Made by a program: the position numbers and the translations under genes. Below are positions 36,090 to 49,977 of a stretch of 64,000 bases of DNA, in pieces. Location: assembly GCA_038503035.1 (NCBI GenBank), contig JAVSML010024002.1, forward strand, positions 1,120,587-1,184,586. Direction: 5' to 3'. This stretch comes from Crocodylus rhombifer (Eukaryota; Chordata; Crocodylia; Crocodylidae). The notes below the pieces were generated by a model, which saw only the letters and a list, made by a program, of their open reading frames with translations, had not been told where the DNA came from and did not search any database. Numbering within the stretch: the first letter of the stretch is position 1; each line of letters starts with the position of its first letter.

Positions 36090-36885
36090 AAACCATTGAG
36101 GTGTGGAGGGATTCTTGATCTTGGATTATTTTTAGCTCTGATATTTTCACAGCTTAAATCCAGGTAAAACTTTTGAAGTTCAAGGATGCAAATTACTCTC
36201 CTTAGTTTACAACTTAAATCTGCAAGTTTTAGTCTAGAGAATAATATTTGGTTGTGATGCTAAACCCCCCAAAATAGAGCAGTGACTGTGTTTCATGGAA
36301 GTGCTTGGAGAACTTTGAAAAGAAGCATCACAGGGACAGGTGTTTTAATGTTTTTTTACTGCTAATATAATTAAGCAGCATATTATTCTCCTAATGAACA
36401 ACAGGAAAAGAAAGCATAAGGGAAATAAATAGACTTCAGGCTCAAATGAAGACTAAACAGTGTTCAAGCCAAACTAAATGACAGTTTGTTCCTAGACATT
36501 TTCTAAATACAATAGATTACTTATAGAACTGGTGTTATTAATTTAGCTAGTCTTAGGGCATCTCAGAGTTTGCCTACAACATGCCAGCCACATGTCCCAG
36601 GGAGATCAGGACTGAGTATAGGATGGGCACCCACATTTACTGATGCATGCCAGAGCCAGGTGTTTATTTGTAAAGTTGCTCTGGACCGCTCTTGAGCCCT
36701 CTGTTCTCTGACAAATCTGAGAGCAGTTGCCAGGGGGCAATCTGGTTCTGGAGTGCATCACTGGATCAGATGGGAAAGATGTGCTACCTTTCTTGAAACC
36801 TGCTAATGATGTGGCATAGACAAGTCCTCAAACAACTGAAGATATCTGACTCATGGCTTTTTTTTTTTCCAAATTATTTTGTCAG
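36090..36885. other. unique sequence
   Basis: No gene or repeat was recognised. Confidence 0.45.
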
Positions 36886-38370
36886 TAGGGCTAGGGACAG
36901 AAATTGCACACAAACTGGCGTGAGTGATTAGAAACTGGTTTAAGCCTGTAACAGAACAGAAGTTCAGTGCACATAAACTGCTTTCAAAATGGCTGAAACT
37001 GTTTTAAGAAAAAAACAGTTTCAGAGTTAACTGATTTAGATCAAACCAGTTTATGGAACTTCTGTTCCAGACCCCTTCCTGGTTTAATTTAACTCACAGT
37101 CCCCCAGCATCCCAGGCTGCTTTGCAGCCCTGGGCGAGGCTGTCTGCTATGGTGGAGCAGGGCTGGCCCCTCCCCTCTCCTCCCTCCCTGGAGCACCATC
37201 ACTTCTCTGGCTGGCTGAGAATGGGTGGGGATGGAAAATCCTGCTCCAGAGTGCCCCTTGCTGCTCCAGTGGCAGGAGCATGGGGTATGGCCAGATGCTG
37301 GTAGCCTGATGGGAAGTGGGAGTTAATCCTCCCTCCCCACTGTGGGGGCCTCCAGCCAGGGTCTGCCTGGCTTTGCCCCATACACACTTTCTATTTGACA
37401 GTGAGAATGGGGGCCTAGCCAGACCCTGGCCCTGGGCCTGAGGCAAAGGGAGGGGGAAATCACAGAGAAGTGGGGCTGGCCAGAGGGAGCCAGGAGCAAT
37501 CCAGGCACACAGTTGTTACAACCCCAGCCTGAGCTCCAGGCCTTTCCCAGATGGCTTCAGCAATCCCAGATGGATTGCTCCCAGCTCTCTCAGAGATGCT
37601 GCGTTGGGCAAGACTCTTCCCCCTCCCTCTCTTCCCCCACCACTGGGTGGGCAGGTAGAGGCAGGCTCTGTGTGGTGCTGTCTCAGGGCTGGAGAGGTGC
37701 AGTGCTGGGCCCTGCTCTGGGACAGGGGTAAAAACCAGCTGCAGGAAACCTTTCATGGCTTTTTTTCCCCCTAGTAGTACAGAGTGTCCCTGGCAAGCAA
37801 ACCCTCCACTCTTTAGATTCTAGTGCTTGCACTGGAGGATCTGGCCAGGGCTGGGCTAGACACTAGAGGACCTCTGGAGGTCCCTGCCAGCCCTACTTCT
37901 CTGTCATTTCCCCCTCACTGCCCTTTTGCCTGGGGTCTCCCACCCTTTGCCTCGGCTGGGGTTTGGCCATGCCTCTACTCTCACTGCTTGACCCTTTGGT
38001 GTCAGCTGGGGGCTGGTATCTGTCCATGCCCCCTACTCCTCCCAAAAGCCTGGCAAGGCATCTGTCCATGCCCCCTATCCCCCTCCAGGCACATCCCAGC
38101 TGGGGTCCTTGTGGGCCAGGGTGGAAGTTTAAACCCCTCCCCAATCATACTCAGCCTCCCGTGGCCTGGCCATGCCCTCTCATCCCCAAGCTCAGCTTCC
38201 CCCTGCCAAAGGGAAAGGAGGGCTCATTCTAGCATCCCCCAATGTTTGGCCTAAGCTACTACAGGCATGTGGATTCACCTGCTTCTCAGTTCAATCTCCG
38301 CAGGTTGGACTAACCTGCAAAGATTTAATTGATTCAGGTTTGGGCTTTTGAATGTCTGTACTTAGCCTAG
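36886..38370 (+). mobile_element. GC-rich hAT-like DNA element, family T copy 2
   Basis: The termini are tagggctagggacagaaatt at the left and, on the opposite strand, ctaggctaagtacagacatt at the right, an imperfect inverted pair. Left subterminal sequence holds several aaactggttta-type words in both orientations; right subterminal sequence has gcaggttggactaacctgca, itself a near-palindrome. The middle is GC-rich, with overlapping frames (up to 143 codons) but no transposase features. This copy best defines the family. Target duplication is not clear, so hAT membership is inferred from end structure only. Confidence 0.7.
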
Positions 38371-39663
38371 CAGATTAAGATATAATAAAATATGAGGAAA
38401 TTGTAAGAATATTACCAATAACAATAGCCTAGGAATAGTTTTGGCTCCATTTTACCTTTTAATATGGTTCATCTTAGCCGTTTCATAACCGCAGTTACTA
38501 CCCTGACTTCCTTGGATTTATTCTGTATGTTTGGCTGGATTCAGAGCTAAATGAACTGATTGGAATATTTTCCATTGACTTCATTGGGTTGGGGATCAAG
38601 CTTTTACAAGACAATAATTGAGGTCTAAATTTGGTCTGAAGGCTAAAAAGAGGGAAAGAATTGGAGAATGAAGAGATATCTCTTTGGAGACTATGTATGG
38701 ATTGGAGCAGACTGTAAATATTGTACAGGAAAGAAACAGTCATGAAGACTTTTTTTCTTTTCTTCTGGCAGAAAATCTAATTTATTTCATTTTAAATCAT
38801 TGACAGTCTTGTTTACACAAGAACGGCTCTTGAATTTTTGAGATATTTGTAACATTTTTCTGTTGTTGTTATTACTTAATTGTGTGTGTTGGCTGCTTTT
38901 ATGAAAGCTGACATAGACTAGTTCATATTGGTGGTTTCTCTGACTCGCTGAACTTCTGTCTATGAGGTTTTTTAAAATTGAAGGTTAGGATTCTTTTCAG
39001 CAAGCTTTTTTAATGACATTTTTTTATCAGGAAAATATTCTTTAGAGTTCATTTGCCCCCTTTTCAGTACAGAAATGTCTTTAGCATAGATCCCTTTGCA
39101 TCAATCATTTTTGTAAGTAGTGGCCTTTTCAGTGAGCCTGTAAACTATGGTAAAAGTGATCTAAATAAGTAATTTTTCTTCTTTTAGCCACCCCTGCAAA
39201 TAGGAGGCAAAGCATTAAATAATTTTACCACAAGGATGTCACACACGTGTTGGGAAAAGTGTTCCTGTCTCAGTGGGGCCTCAACCTTGGGCATGGCTTA
39301 CAGATGCCAACAAAAATTTTAAGATATATCATTAATCCACATAGTAATTGTGTCCCAATTAACAAAACAAGGTTAACACTGTTAACTGACTATAGACTAG
39401 CATGCCTTTTGTTCCAAAAGCATCCTTTTTGTTCCAATTTGGTCATAATCCTTCCTCATTGTACATGACAGTGCAGCAGGGAATGTAAAGTTTGTTGTTC
39501 TTCAGGGCAGGTATGAGTGAAAGCTGAACAGGGCTAATTCCACTGCTCAGGAAAGTTATCTTCAGTGAACTGCAATAAGTTTTAACTGTGCTGGACTTGT
39601 TCCCTTTATTGCACACTTTTAGGTTAAAGGAAGAACAGAAATTGAGGTGGTATTTAGCTACAT
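38371..39663. other. AT-rich unique sequence
   Basis: No gene was recognised. ccattgacttcattggg at 38572-38588 is another copy of the recurrent motif. Confidence 0.45.
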
Positions 39664-39867
39664 GGTCCTATTGGGTGCCTATAGATGTGCTTGGGAGAGG
39701 GGCTGGGGGCATTTTAATTAGACTGGTTCCCAGAGAACTGCTCTGATTAAAACACCTCAGCATCACATATATGAAGTGACTCATGTCTCGAATTGATTAA
39801 TCGAGTCTGCTCTGATGCATTCCAGTTAGCATATTTCAGAGCACATCTATATGCACCCATTAGGCCT
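39664..39867. mobile_element. MITE with long terminal inverted repeats
   Basis: The left end (ggtcctattgggtgccta, then tagatgtgct) and the right end on the opposite strand (aggcctaatgggtgcata, then tagatgtgctct) match almost perfectly over about 27 bp. The whole element is about 204 bp with no coding capacity. It is the clearest member of a loose group of elements in this window whose ends read gggtgc(a/c)t(c/a)tacat or gatg. The exact boundary and target duplication are uncertain because the flanks continue the palindrome. Confidence 0.75.
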
Positions 39868-40948
39868 AACTCCAGCAACTAGTTTCTAACCAAGAAATAG
39901 CTTGACATCTGTTTTATAGCATTTTGACTTATACAGGATCAAATTCCCCTTTACACTCCATTCTGTTTATTACTTGTTTTACCATTCATGCATATATGCA
40001 CGTGTAGTTATATGCTACATTCCACACCTATGCTACTAATTGGTATCTTTAACATCACTCTATCATGCTCATTCCTTATGTGAATATATGTCTGCTCTCA
40101 GCCTTTTATTATGCAAAATTCAGTGATTTGGCAATAACAAAGCCATTTTGTAACATTTCAATGAAGTGGAATGACTTTGGCTCTGTGTCTTTTTGACCAG
40201 GCTTCTACTTGCATGGAGATTTTTCTGCTTTGCAATGTAAAGTGATGCATATGGAGTATTTTTCTTATTAGTGAGACAATCCTAACAAACTGCAGTTACA
40301 AACCAAAATGACTTCACTTTGTTGTATTATAAAATACTGACATTTTACACAAGGGCAACATGAATCTGTAATTCATCAGAGCCCCTTGGAAAATACATTC
40401 CCAAATCATGATGAATTTGGAATACACACATAAAATAAAGTCAGGCTTTGAATGCTTTTAAACAATGCCATGGTATCTAATTAGGTTAATTTTAAAATAC
40501 TGATGCAACCTAGTCATTAAACTTAATACAATATTCTCTTCCCCCAGGAGTGGCAAAAAGGGATGCCAATCAGACTTCTGCCTTAACGAATAGGCATTTA
40601 TAACAGTGAGAGGTAAGATTACTATTATTGTGGTTGTTGTTATTATTTCTTTAAACTATACAAAATTACTTATTCTGGTGGATAATATGCACCAAAGAAG
40701 AATTCTGTGTAATAATAATAATTCTGTTTCTTAAACTTACTGTATAGCATTTTGAAAATCACCTAAAGGATTGGATACTAACTCCCATGAACAGTCCTTG
40801 GTTCTTTTAAAAGTTATCAAATATCCAAACTCTATTCAAAGCATCTGGTTCTCAATATTTCATACCTCCATTTTTCACTTTATCTGGGGCAGTCAGAAGA
40901 ATAAAGTTTGGATTCTCGAAGAAGTTCCCATCTCTCTTATCTGGAATA
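39868..40948. other. AT-rich unique sequence
   Basis: No gene or repeat was recognised. Confidence 0.45.
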
Positions 40949-41463
40949 TAGGGCACTGGCAGACATGAAGCTCCTTTCTCTAACTCATGATGCTTTGCAG
41001 AAATTGCCATGAGTTACAGTGATTTCTGCGCCCCCCAACCCCCCAACCCAACAGGTATTCACTGTTGGGTTGGGGAGTGGGAGATCAAGGAGCTGCCTGT
41101 CCACAGCCTCTCTCCCCTAGCCCTGCAGCTCTGGTGCTGTCTGCAGGTTTTGGGGGGGGAGGGAAGGAGCTCAGTTCTGGGGTCTGCCCAGCCTGAGCTG
41201 GGGGTGGGCAGCACATGAATTGAAGCACCCCCCCCCCCCCAAGCAGGGGCAGAGACCACTGGGGGTGGGGTTGGGCTACATCAACCCAGCCCTGATCAGC
41301 ACAGGGACGGACAGAAGTTAATGAAAGTGCTCCACTTCGAATCACTTTAATCTGAACCCTCATTACATGAGGGCTAATTTGTCACATTTCTGTCAGGGCA
41401 TGACTGTAGAGCACTTTCAAGGGGTCAGTTTTGCCCCAAATGTCATTTCTGTCAGTGTCCCTA
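40949..41463. mobile_element. hAT-like non-autonomous DNA element
   Basis: The left end, tagggcactggcagacatga, pairs with the right end read on the other strand, tagggacactgacagaaatg. The 515-bp element is GC-rich in the middle, with poly-C and poly-G runs near 41031-41045 and 41230-41241, and has no transposase. Its ends resemble family T (tagggctagggacagaaatt), suggesting a related transposase. No 8-bp duplication was recognised. Confidence 0.65.
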
Positions 41464-44400
41464 GTGCCAAGATATTTATTTGTTTCTGTAAGTCATTTGG
41501 CATCACAGCTGTTGTTTTTAAACAACTGTTTATGTCCAGGTCCTGATTTGATTTTGCTAGACAGTTTTTTGCCTTCAGCTAACTGAGACAGATGTGCATT
41601 TAAAGATAATCATCATTAGCTTTGGGACCTTACTGGTATTATTTACTTGTAGTACTGTAAAACCTAGGAACCCTAGTCATGGGGCAGATTCCCACTAAGC
41701 TAAGCGCTCTAAAAATGCAAACCAAAAGACTGTCCCTGAAAAGATGGATACAGACAGACAAAAGGATGAAAAAGAATGAACGTGGGAAAAATCAACAACC
41801 ATATCAATAGATGAAAGGGAGTCATGAAAAGGCCACATAACAAGACGAGGATCTGATGGGTCATGTGACAGTCAGCAATGGGAAAGTCAAGAGTAAAGTG
41901 ATCAGAGAAATAAAGGTGAAAAGAGGTGAATGTCTCTTTGCTGACCAGGAAACTCAAACCAGGGATGCAGGACAGGGAGGAAGTGAAAATGAGGCAACAG
42001 GTCATCAGCATGGATGGTGACATCTTGGTGGATGTGTGACACTGAGAGGAGGAAGGGAGGAAAGGAACTAGAGAGGAAAGCTGAAGCGGTGGGGGAAGTT
42101 GGGCAGATGGTAGATGACAGCAACTTGGATGAGGAAAGCAGAAATAGGTCAGAAACAGCACTTCTCTAAAGACGAGATGATTGAATGAGTGAGTAAGGAG
42201 AGTTTGGTGGCTACAGAAGTGGGAAAAGAGAAGCCCAACACATCAGTTAGAAAGCTGTTGGTGGTTGCAAGGAAACAGGGACCCAAGCCCCACTGAGGAA
42301 CAGAGCAAAAGGGGCAAGATTTGAATAAGTCATCAATGGATAGATGGAAAGCCCATCCAGTGCAAATTCTAGAGAACGTATAAGTATCTTTGTAGGTGAT
42401 TTTCCTCTGAGAAAGGTTTAGTACTTTAGGGCTAATTTCTGATGTCACATGCATGTAAGCCTGAAGTAAATCAGTAATCTTAATGGAACTATTCCAGTTT
42501 AACGCTAATGTAATGGGAATCAGCCTGCTCTTCCAAGTTAGTTTGTAAGTGGCTGGGGGGTGTGGGAAGAGGGAAGAAAGGCTAGCATATAATCTAACCA
42601 CCCCAGAGAAGGATTTTGTCCAGGAGAAAATCCCTTCCTTGTTCCTCCTTGCTCCAAGGAGCAAGTAAGGCACTTCACCTCTCTTCATCATGAGACAGTT
42701 GACTCGCAATGCACCCTGTCAGCTGCTGTGTCTGATGAGCGAGTGGTGAAGTGGAGCCAGGACTCCTCACAGCCCTTGCCCTTGCTCTCACCCCCACAGC
42801 TGGAGTCACAATCTGCATAAGGCCAGGCAGGGAAGAAAGGGAGGGGAGAATTTTCACTCTCCTGCACAGCTGAAGGGGGGCTGTGACAACCTAGCCATTA
42901 GTGTTTGAGCTATGGTTCAGTGCTGATTAAACTAACTGAGCTGGACATCAGTGGAAGGAGCCTTCTGGAGTGCGAGAGATTCTGAAATGGCTCTGATTTA
43001 TATAACATTGAAATATTATGAGTCCAACGGAGAGAGTCAGTCCCTCCGGCAAGGATGGTTAGCATGCAGGTCTTCCCACTAAACCTTTACTCAACCTGGG
43101 TCAAAGCATCTTGGAGTTGAAATTTCCCCAACTGCCGGTACGCAGAACCATACCTTAAGCAGGCCTTGGATGTAGAAAGGAGGCATGGCCCCATGTTCTT
43201 CATACCAGGCTGGTTACAACCGAAGGATCAGGATCCGTAGTTTTAAAGCAAGGTAAAAATGCTTGTTGCCCATGATTCTTATTGGTGATTCTACATGGAG
43301 CACACTCCTTGCTGAGCTGTCATGGAGAAGCACAACTCTGTTTCCTAACTTTCATCCCTTTAGTTTAAGTGCTACACTCTTGCTATGTGTATAGTGATGA
43401 GCGAATGACAGTAGTGGTTCTGATAAGAGTCCAGACACCCATGCTTCTCAAGCATGCAAAATACGTGACAAACCATGTAAGAGACAACTGTCTTAATCAC
43501 CTGGAAAACTAGAGATAGAAGAGACTAGCATTATCCACATTTATCAGAATCGTATGAAATATCCAAAGGCAGCTGTTCTCGAAATGTAGGGCAGGGCAGA
43601 GAGTGAACACTTGTTCACCTGGCTGTTCTTAATTTTATGTGTTGAAAATTATCAGTAAAAGCTTTCTGTTGGATTTACTTTTGGGGATTGGTGATCTTAG
43701 CAAGTGAATCGCACATCTGTAACTGTCTTTAGATGGGAGACAATGCTATTTCCAGTACTCTAAAACTATAGCTGACCCCAAGGTATTAAGACAAATATTT
43801 TCAGATAATGCATAATAGTTTACTCCCATTTTCCTAACTATATGCTATTTTTTAGATGAAAGCTAAATATCTACTTTCTTTTTTGGCAAACAATAATCTC
43901 CTGATTTTTCCAATCTAAATTGCCCCCCAGGGCACTAATAAAACAACTCATGGCTCACAAAGTAAATTTCCTGTGTACTAATTGAAAACGGTTTTGAAAT
44001 TTATTAGGGTTTCAGTCATCTCCCCAAGATCTGAAGTGAGTGTTTGCAGTAGTCACCATAACTATTAATATATGAAGCTGGAAGATAAAGGAAAGATTAA
44101 AGAGTGATTCGTGTACAATATTGAGGTTTTTCATATAAAATGCATTAATAATGAGTGTTACGTGAACTGAACGTCATTTAAAATGACACTTCTTAAATTA
44201 GAGCACCAATCCACAGGAAACATCTGATGATATTGTACTGCCAAGTCCTTTCCTATATGTACCAGGACACTGACTGTAATAAGAGATCTATTAAAATTTG
44301 CTTTTACATGCAATTGTTAGGCTCCCTTGAGTGTAGAAAATACATGGAAATGAAAGCATAAAGTGTTGTCTTCTTACTAAGTTCCTCCTTGGTCTGTGTA

Positions 44401-45001
44401 AGACACAGGAGACAGGAAGGACAGGGCCTAAAGTTGCTCCCATGGCATTCTGTCTCCCCCTCCAAAGCCTGATTCAAAAGCCTCAGCGTGAAGCAGGGTG
44501 AGTACCCATACAAGACAAGTCGTGCAATAATTCATACAGGTTTGCTTTCTGTTGCATGGGCAAAGAACTGTGGAAATATTCTGTGATCTCAGAACATATC
44601 AAAATCTTGTCATCCAGGGACTGAAGCTATTGATGGATGTGGATAGAGACTGGCCAAACAATAAGAATTTCAGTTTGTGAAAGTTGTTGTGTTCTTTGCA
44701 ATCAGTTCTCAGACACCAAGCACTTTCTTCTTTTGTTGTTTGTCCAGAGTGACCTGTATCCCAAATGGGTACTGTAGCTACTGGGCAACATCTCCTTCAG
44801 TTGTTTCTGGTGAAGCTGTTCCAATGCGTGCAACAGTTAAATAGTCATTGGACCAGCGTTACAAGAAGGTGAGAGGCAGCACTTCATAACTTGGTTGACA
44901 GGACACAAAACCCTGCTCTCCGTGATTACTGCATTTATACAAGATGGAACAGGTTCAACAAGAGAGGAAGAAAGACTGACTCTATACCATGAAGGCCAGG
45001 G
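41464..45001. other. no gene seen; purine-rich 41.7-42.2 kb
   Basis: About 41700-42200 is purine-rich on the + strand, which leaves long stop-free frames on the minus strand (150 codons at 41709-42161, then 186 codons at 42149-42709). These show no domain or splice context. Around 42445-42530, words such as attccagtttaacgctaatg resemble the old amniote repeat noted at 14800. Confidence 0.45.
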
Positions 45002-45528
45002 CAGGGGTTTTCAACCTTTTTAAAGAAGTGTACTCCTTCTGGTGGTAGCTGCTGGATGCGGAGTTGGGGGAGAGAGAGGGGCTTGCACACAGTGGCCACC
45101 GCTGCCACCCACCACCCAACGGCATTGCCCTCATCACTACCACCCACCACCCCATTCTGCTGCTGCTGTGCCCTGCTTTCCCATGGGCTGCTGATGGGCC
45201 TTGCACCCAGCCAGTCGCATGCTGCCTGTCGGCAGTCTGCGAAGCTGCATGTGTGACCAGCCATGGGAAAACGGTGCATGCCAGCAGCACAGGGAGGTGG
45301 GCAGCAACACAAGGTGGTGGATGGCGGCGGCAGTGGCCCCCACGTGCAAGCATCCCGTTCCCCTGCCTCCAGTCAGGTGGTGCCTGTGTGACCTGCAGGG
45401 GGCACCACTGCCCTCGCCACCCCCCCCCAAGCCCTGCTCCTAGGTGGGTGGTGGCGCTCCATCCCTGCTCCCCTAGTCCCTTTCCAAGTACCCCTAGGGG
45501 TACGTGTACCCCTGGTGGACAACCCCCG
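45002..45528. mobile_element. hAT-type DNA element with 8-bp duplication
   Basis: The left end, caggggttttcaacctt, and the right end on the opposite strand, cgggggttgtccacc, are imperfect inverted repeats. Flanks ggccaggg (44994-45001) and ggctaggg (45529-45536) match at 7 of 8, the size expected for hAT. Near the right end is a perfect 16-bp palindrome, gtacccctaggggtac, at 45488-45503. The GC-rich interior carries overlapping frames (up to 156 codons) on both strands that are not transposase-like. Non-autonomous, 527 bp. Confidence 0.8.
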
Positions 45529-45536
45529 GGCTAGGG

Positions 45537-48500
45537 CAATCACTGGTATATAGGTCAAGTCCCCATATTGAATCAGTCTCTTGTTGGTTGGAGTTGTTCT
45601 GCTCAGATAAACTATGCACACCGGGTGACTGAAGGGAAGAGGCGGATTCTATAGATTCAGCTTCTGCTTTGAATCAGCAGAACAGCAAACTTAGGTTTCA
45701 CACATTCCTTTATGACTGGGCTGTTATAGGATGTGGCTGTTTGAAAAATCTTGCCTAACTGAAATTTTGTGAGCATGATACATTTCCATGGAAGTTTGCC
45801 TCTTGATGAATCAACATTTTCTAACACAAGAAATAAGGCAGTGAAATAATAACGTTCTCAATGAAGCCTTAATTTTGAATAGATCCTCTGCAGTCTGCAA
45901 TGATCCATATCAACAGGGTTCTGGATCTGTCTCTTTTTTTTATATATGTGTGCATGTGCCAGAGCATTTCCTGTCATCTCCAATTCTCCAACAAGAAATA
46001 ACTCTAATTCAAATCTTGAAATTCTTCTTTATCCAGATCCCAACTTTGTGGCTTGAGCCCACCTCTACTGTTAAGAGAGATGCTAAATCAGTACATCTGC
46101 AGAGACAACACTAATATCTCCTAACTATTTCATTTAGCTGTAATTTTTCTGTGGAGGGCTCATAACATGAACAGCAGAGGACCAGATGAGCAGAAGTTGC
46201 AGTGCTATAAACTGATTCCCAGATGTTCAAGAGAGCAGTTGTAATGGCTGTATTGAATGTGTAGAAGTTAATAATGCATACTGTTGTCTCCATAAGCTGG
46301 CTTGCCTATGAAAATGCCAGTCATGCCAGCAGGATAGCAGGTTTCCTGCTATATGCTAAGTTATTCAAATATTTGTGGGTATATCCATCACATTTTGAAA
46401 ACACAGAAGTCTTTGAATCTTTCCCCAACCCCTAACTCACAACCTGACAGATTTCTAAGGAACATATTCTACTGCATTTCAGTAATGATCATGCCACTTT
46501 TTTAAAGAGACATTTAGCATTATTACTTTTCTTTCTTGAAGCCTAATACTGCAATAGGCACACTGTGCTGCTAAGCTGCAACTGATACTTCATCACTTTG
46601 AGAATGTGAAATCAAAAATCCATATGCTTTGTAGAGAGATTGCGTGTCTCTGGGATGGTGCCAGTCCAGAAAGGCTGCATGTAGAATTATGATGTGGTTT
46701 CAGTCAGTCGGGAAGGTAAATTTTGATGAGAATGAAATCATTTTTCCATATCATTTTTCAGCATTTTGAAACTATTTCTGCAGATCTCCAGACAGTTTGG
46801 TCTCAGCCTAAGGCAAAATGTCCCATGACGACAATGGAGATTTCTTTTTGTAATAATAAATAAAGCCTCTGGTTTTCATTTATTGGTACCGTAGGACCAT
46901 TTTTCATCTTCGTGATAGTATTAAAAGGGCTTAAATTTAGTCGCATATATTCTAAGAACTTATTACATTACAGGAATAGTATAAGGTTGTCTTAGTGAGA
47001 CTGAAAATGAGGCTCATGGACTTTAGGGTTAGAGTTTCTTTCTGTATTGATGCTGTCTATTACTGAAAGACGCATTTTGCTCATCTTCTGTTTACCTGTT
47101 CATAACTTTGTGATCTTTTAAAACATTGTGAGTTTGTTCTGAGCAGAAAGTCATTTCGTATCATTTCTACCCACACTTGTAGTATCTTGGAGGTGAGACA
47201 GTTGTAGCTGATCACAATATTCAATGCTGCAGTAAGGTCCAGCTTGAAGGTTGCATTTTCTTCATTAGTGGGTAGGAGGAGTTCATGCCGAGAAATGAGT
47301 AGCGTTGTCTCAGTACCATGTCTGAGCCTGGAGCTAGATTGAGAAGGAACAAAATCCTGGCCCTTGAAAATGCTTCTTCCTTTGAAAAATCAATGACCTA
47401 GTTTTCTGAGACCCACACACACACGCTCTTGTTACAAACGTGCAATAATTCATTTCCTGGTTACAAAGAGCTCTTCTTGGATCCATCCAGCATGTACTAG
47501 TCCCAGCACACTGTATGTGCAGGGAATAGTTAATGTTCTCCACACAACAAGTTAATGGGCCAAACATAAATAGGCATAGATAGAAAGCACTGAAGAAAAT
47601 ACTACATAGGAGCAATTTGGTTGATCTGACATTTCAGTGGGAACCACAATTGTTGGGTTGCTTTACTTTTGTGTCATTGTATACTCGGCCTTAACAAGGC
47701 GGTAATGCAGATTTTTGCACTGAATACACATCTTTCTAACCATTTAGTTGGCTGACTCTTTGAAAAATGTCAGTGTTTTGCTTGCAAAGGCAGGATGACT
47801 TCATCTGGTTACAGGAGTGCCAACTTTTCAGAAATCAGTTCCTGGCATTAGCAGAACAATTAAGGCTCGAGGCCCGTGAGCTGCCTAAATCCATAAAAAC
47901 GTCCCAGGCTCTTAAATGGGTACCTTTCATAATAACTAAATTCAATTAACTTTTTAAAATATTGGGTGGCTCACTGAAGAAGGAACCCTGCTTAGTCAGG
48001 TAAATAATGGAGGTTATCCCCAAACATCATAGAATAATAGTCTAGCAGCACTTCAAAGGAGTATAGTGCTTGAAAGTAACACTTAAGAAAATTAAAAATT
48101 GTTCTGAGGTCACTTGTGTTGAAATTCTCCTCTGACATTTGCCATTTGTTTCAGTAGGGGGCCAAATGTTTTGGAATTTGAGTTGCACACTAAAATTGAA
48201 GAAGGCACTCATAAGCAAACAAACTATACCTTATTCTATTGCCTTAACATTCCCATGACTCAGTTCCCCCAAGAAAAATGCATTAAGCAGGCAATATTAA
48301 TTTAAGATATGACATTACAAACTGGCAAGCCACTCTGGAAAAAAATAAGAAACAGTACAAATATGTATATACAAATACCCGACCCCTTAAGCTGCTGTTC
48401 AAAATAAATTAATCATATGTTATTTCCCTACTATGTTTAATTTTTGCCTTTGAACTTTCTGGTTGTGATTGGAAGTGGACATAAATGCTGACATAATGTG

Positions 48501-49204
48501 ACAAAAGACTTTGATGATATTTCTGCTTGAGTAGAAGAAAGCTATCTCAATTTTTTGGGCTTCATTTTAATGCTGATTGTATATCCCACTCCAAAAGAGA
48601 ATCTTGGGTATTTTAGGACTGTGTTCCCTGTCCTACACATAGGGTCAGCGTATTGTGCCTGTCTACATTTCAAAGGCATGCTTAAACTGTATTCGGAACT
48701 ACAGTCTACACTGTTTACATGGTTTTTAAAGTCATGAAAGTGGCTTTAAAGATTTGCAGCCTGAAACTAGGTTGACAGTCAATGAGAGTTGATTAGGAAA
48801 AGAGACGTACGTGCAGGAAAACAAAGAATGAGGAATGCTATTCAAATGAGCGAATTCTTTGCTAAATCAGCAAGGAAGCATTAGCTGCTGGTCTAGTCTC
48901 ATAGCATAATTACTAGATTAAAGAAATAAGCACATACCTCTGATAATGTCAGTAGGCAGATAAATATCAGGTCAATAGACCATACTGTTGGGGAAAAAAA
49001 CAGAAGAGAGTATCTTTGGGTTTTGTAGCTGCAAACATTAGTTATGCCTTTGGGAGTAAAATGATTGATTATGGTTCAAAGTCACCAAAGTATTGGCAAT
49101 TTAAAAACAAACAAACAAAAAAAAGATTTCCTCCTGCACGTTACCAGAAATAAATGTAGACATTTACAATGATGGAAGGCATATGGGAAGCTCACTGTCA
49201 CTTC
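45537..49204. other. AT-rich unique sequence
   Basis: No gene was recognised. A short CA run lies near 47414-47425. Open frames are below 100 codons. Confidence 0.45.
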
Positions 49205-49780
49205 CTCAGACCTCTTCTACACATAGATATTGCACAATTAGCTGGTTGATTGCATAATTAACTGAAACCAGCTACACATGCAAACTACTTATCACACCAT
49301 AAGAAGGTCCGTTCAACCAACCATAACATTAGATCTCAAAAATGTGTATTAACTTTATAGCTGGTTGGTATACATGCAAATTGAAGTTGGATAGCAAGGT
49401 CCCCCTGCAGCTGGGAGCCCTGTCAGCTGACTGGGCTCCAAGTCTCCATGGTGCATTATGCCCAGCCAGGGCTGGGAGTCCTACAAGGAGAGAAGAGAGA
49501 CTCCACACCAGCAGCTGCATCTCTCAGACATGGCGGTACATGAGGCACCCCTGTGGCTAGATGCCTCTCAGCTGAGGGGGCTCCCAGCCTCAGGAGCAGG
49601 GGAGCCCAGGATTGGGCTCCCCCTGTACCAGTAATAAGGTACAATGGGATTTAATGTAGAATCCCACAACCAGACTTTCTGGCATACATATGTGGCATGG
49701 CAGGATGCGTAATTGTATGGATCATGCGTTATATCCTATTGCATTTTTTTTTTTACCTGCTTGTGTAGAAGAGCCCTCAG
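49205..49780 (+). mobile_element. DNA element, family AB, forward copy
   Basis: The ends are ctcagacctcttctacaca and, on the opposite strand, ctgagggctcttctacaca (16 of 19 matching). Subterminal landmarks are ttgcacaatta, gattgcataatta, aactttatagctggtt and gctgggagccc; near the right end, tggcatggcaggatgcg. The same landmarks occur in reverse order and strand at 49978-50499, so the two are inverted copies of one family. The split element at 56541-60154 shares the right-hand part. Non-coding; probably hAT-like from its ends, but no target duplication was found. Confidence 0.75.
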
Positions 49781-49977
49781 TTACATAGCTTTCTCTGCCT
49801 CATATGCTCATCACTATTGATCAATTCCAATAGGTGCTTAAATCGTGTTTGCTAATATCTGTACCATGACATTAGTTTGGATCATTTGATGCGACAGAGC
49901 TTTACTAATTCTTTACTTTGTTTCCTTTACCTTTTTTTTGCGTGTGACTATTTGTTAGTTACCCCTATGGTTTAAAT

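Noticed and set aside
41709..42709. Minus-strand frames of 150 and 186 codons in succession
   Set aside because: The plus strand is purine-rich here, so minus-strand stops are scarce. Composition is serine/leucine/phenylalanine-rich with no family features or splice signals I could defend.
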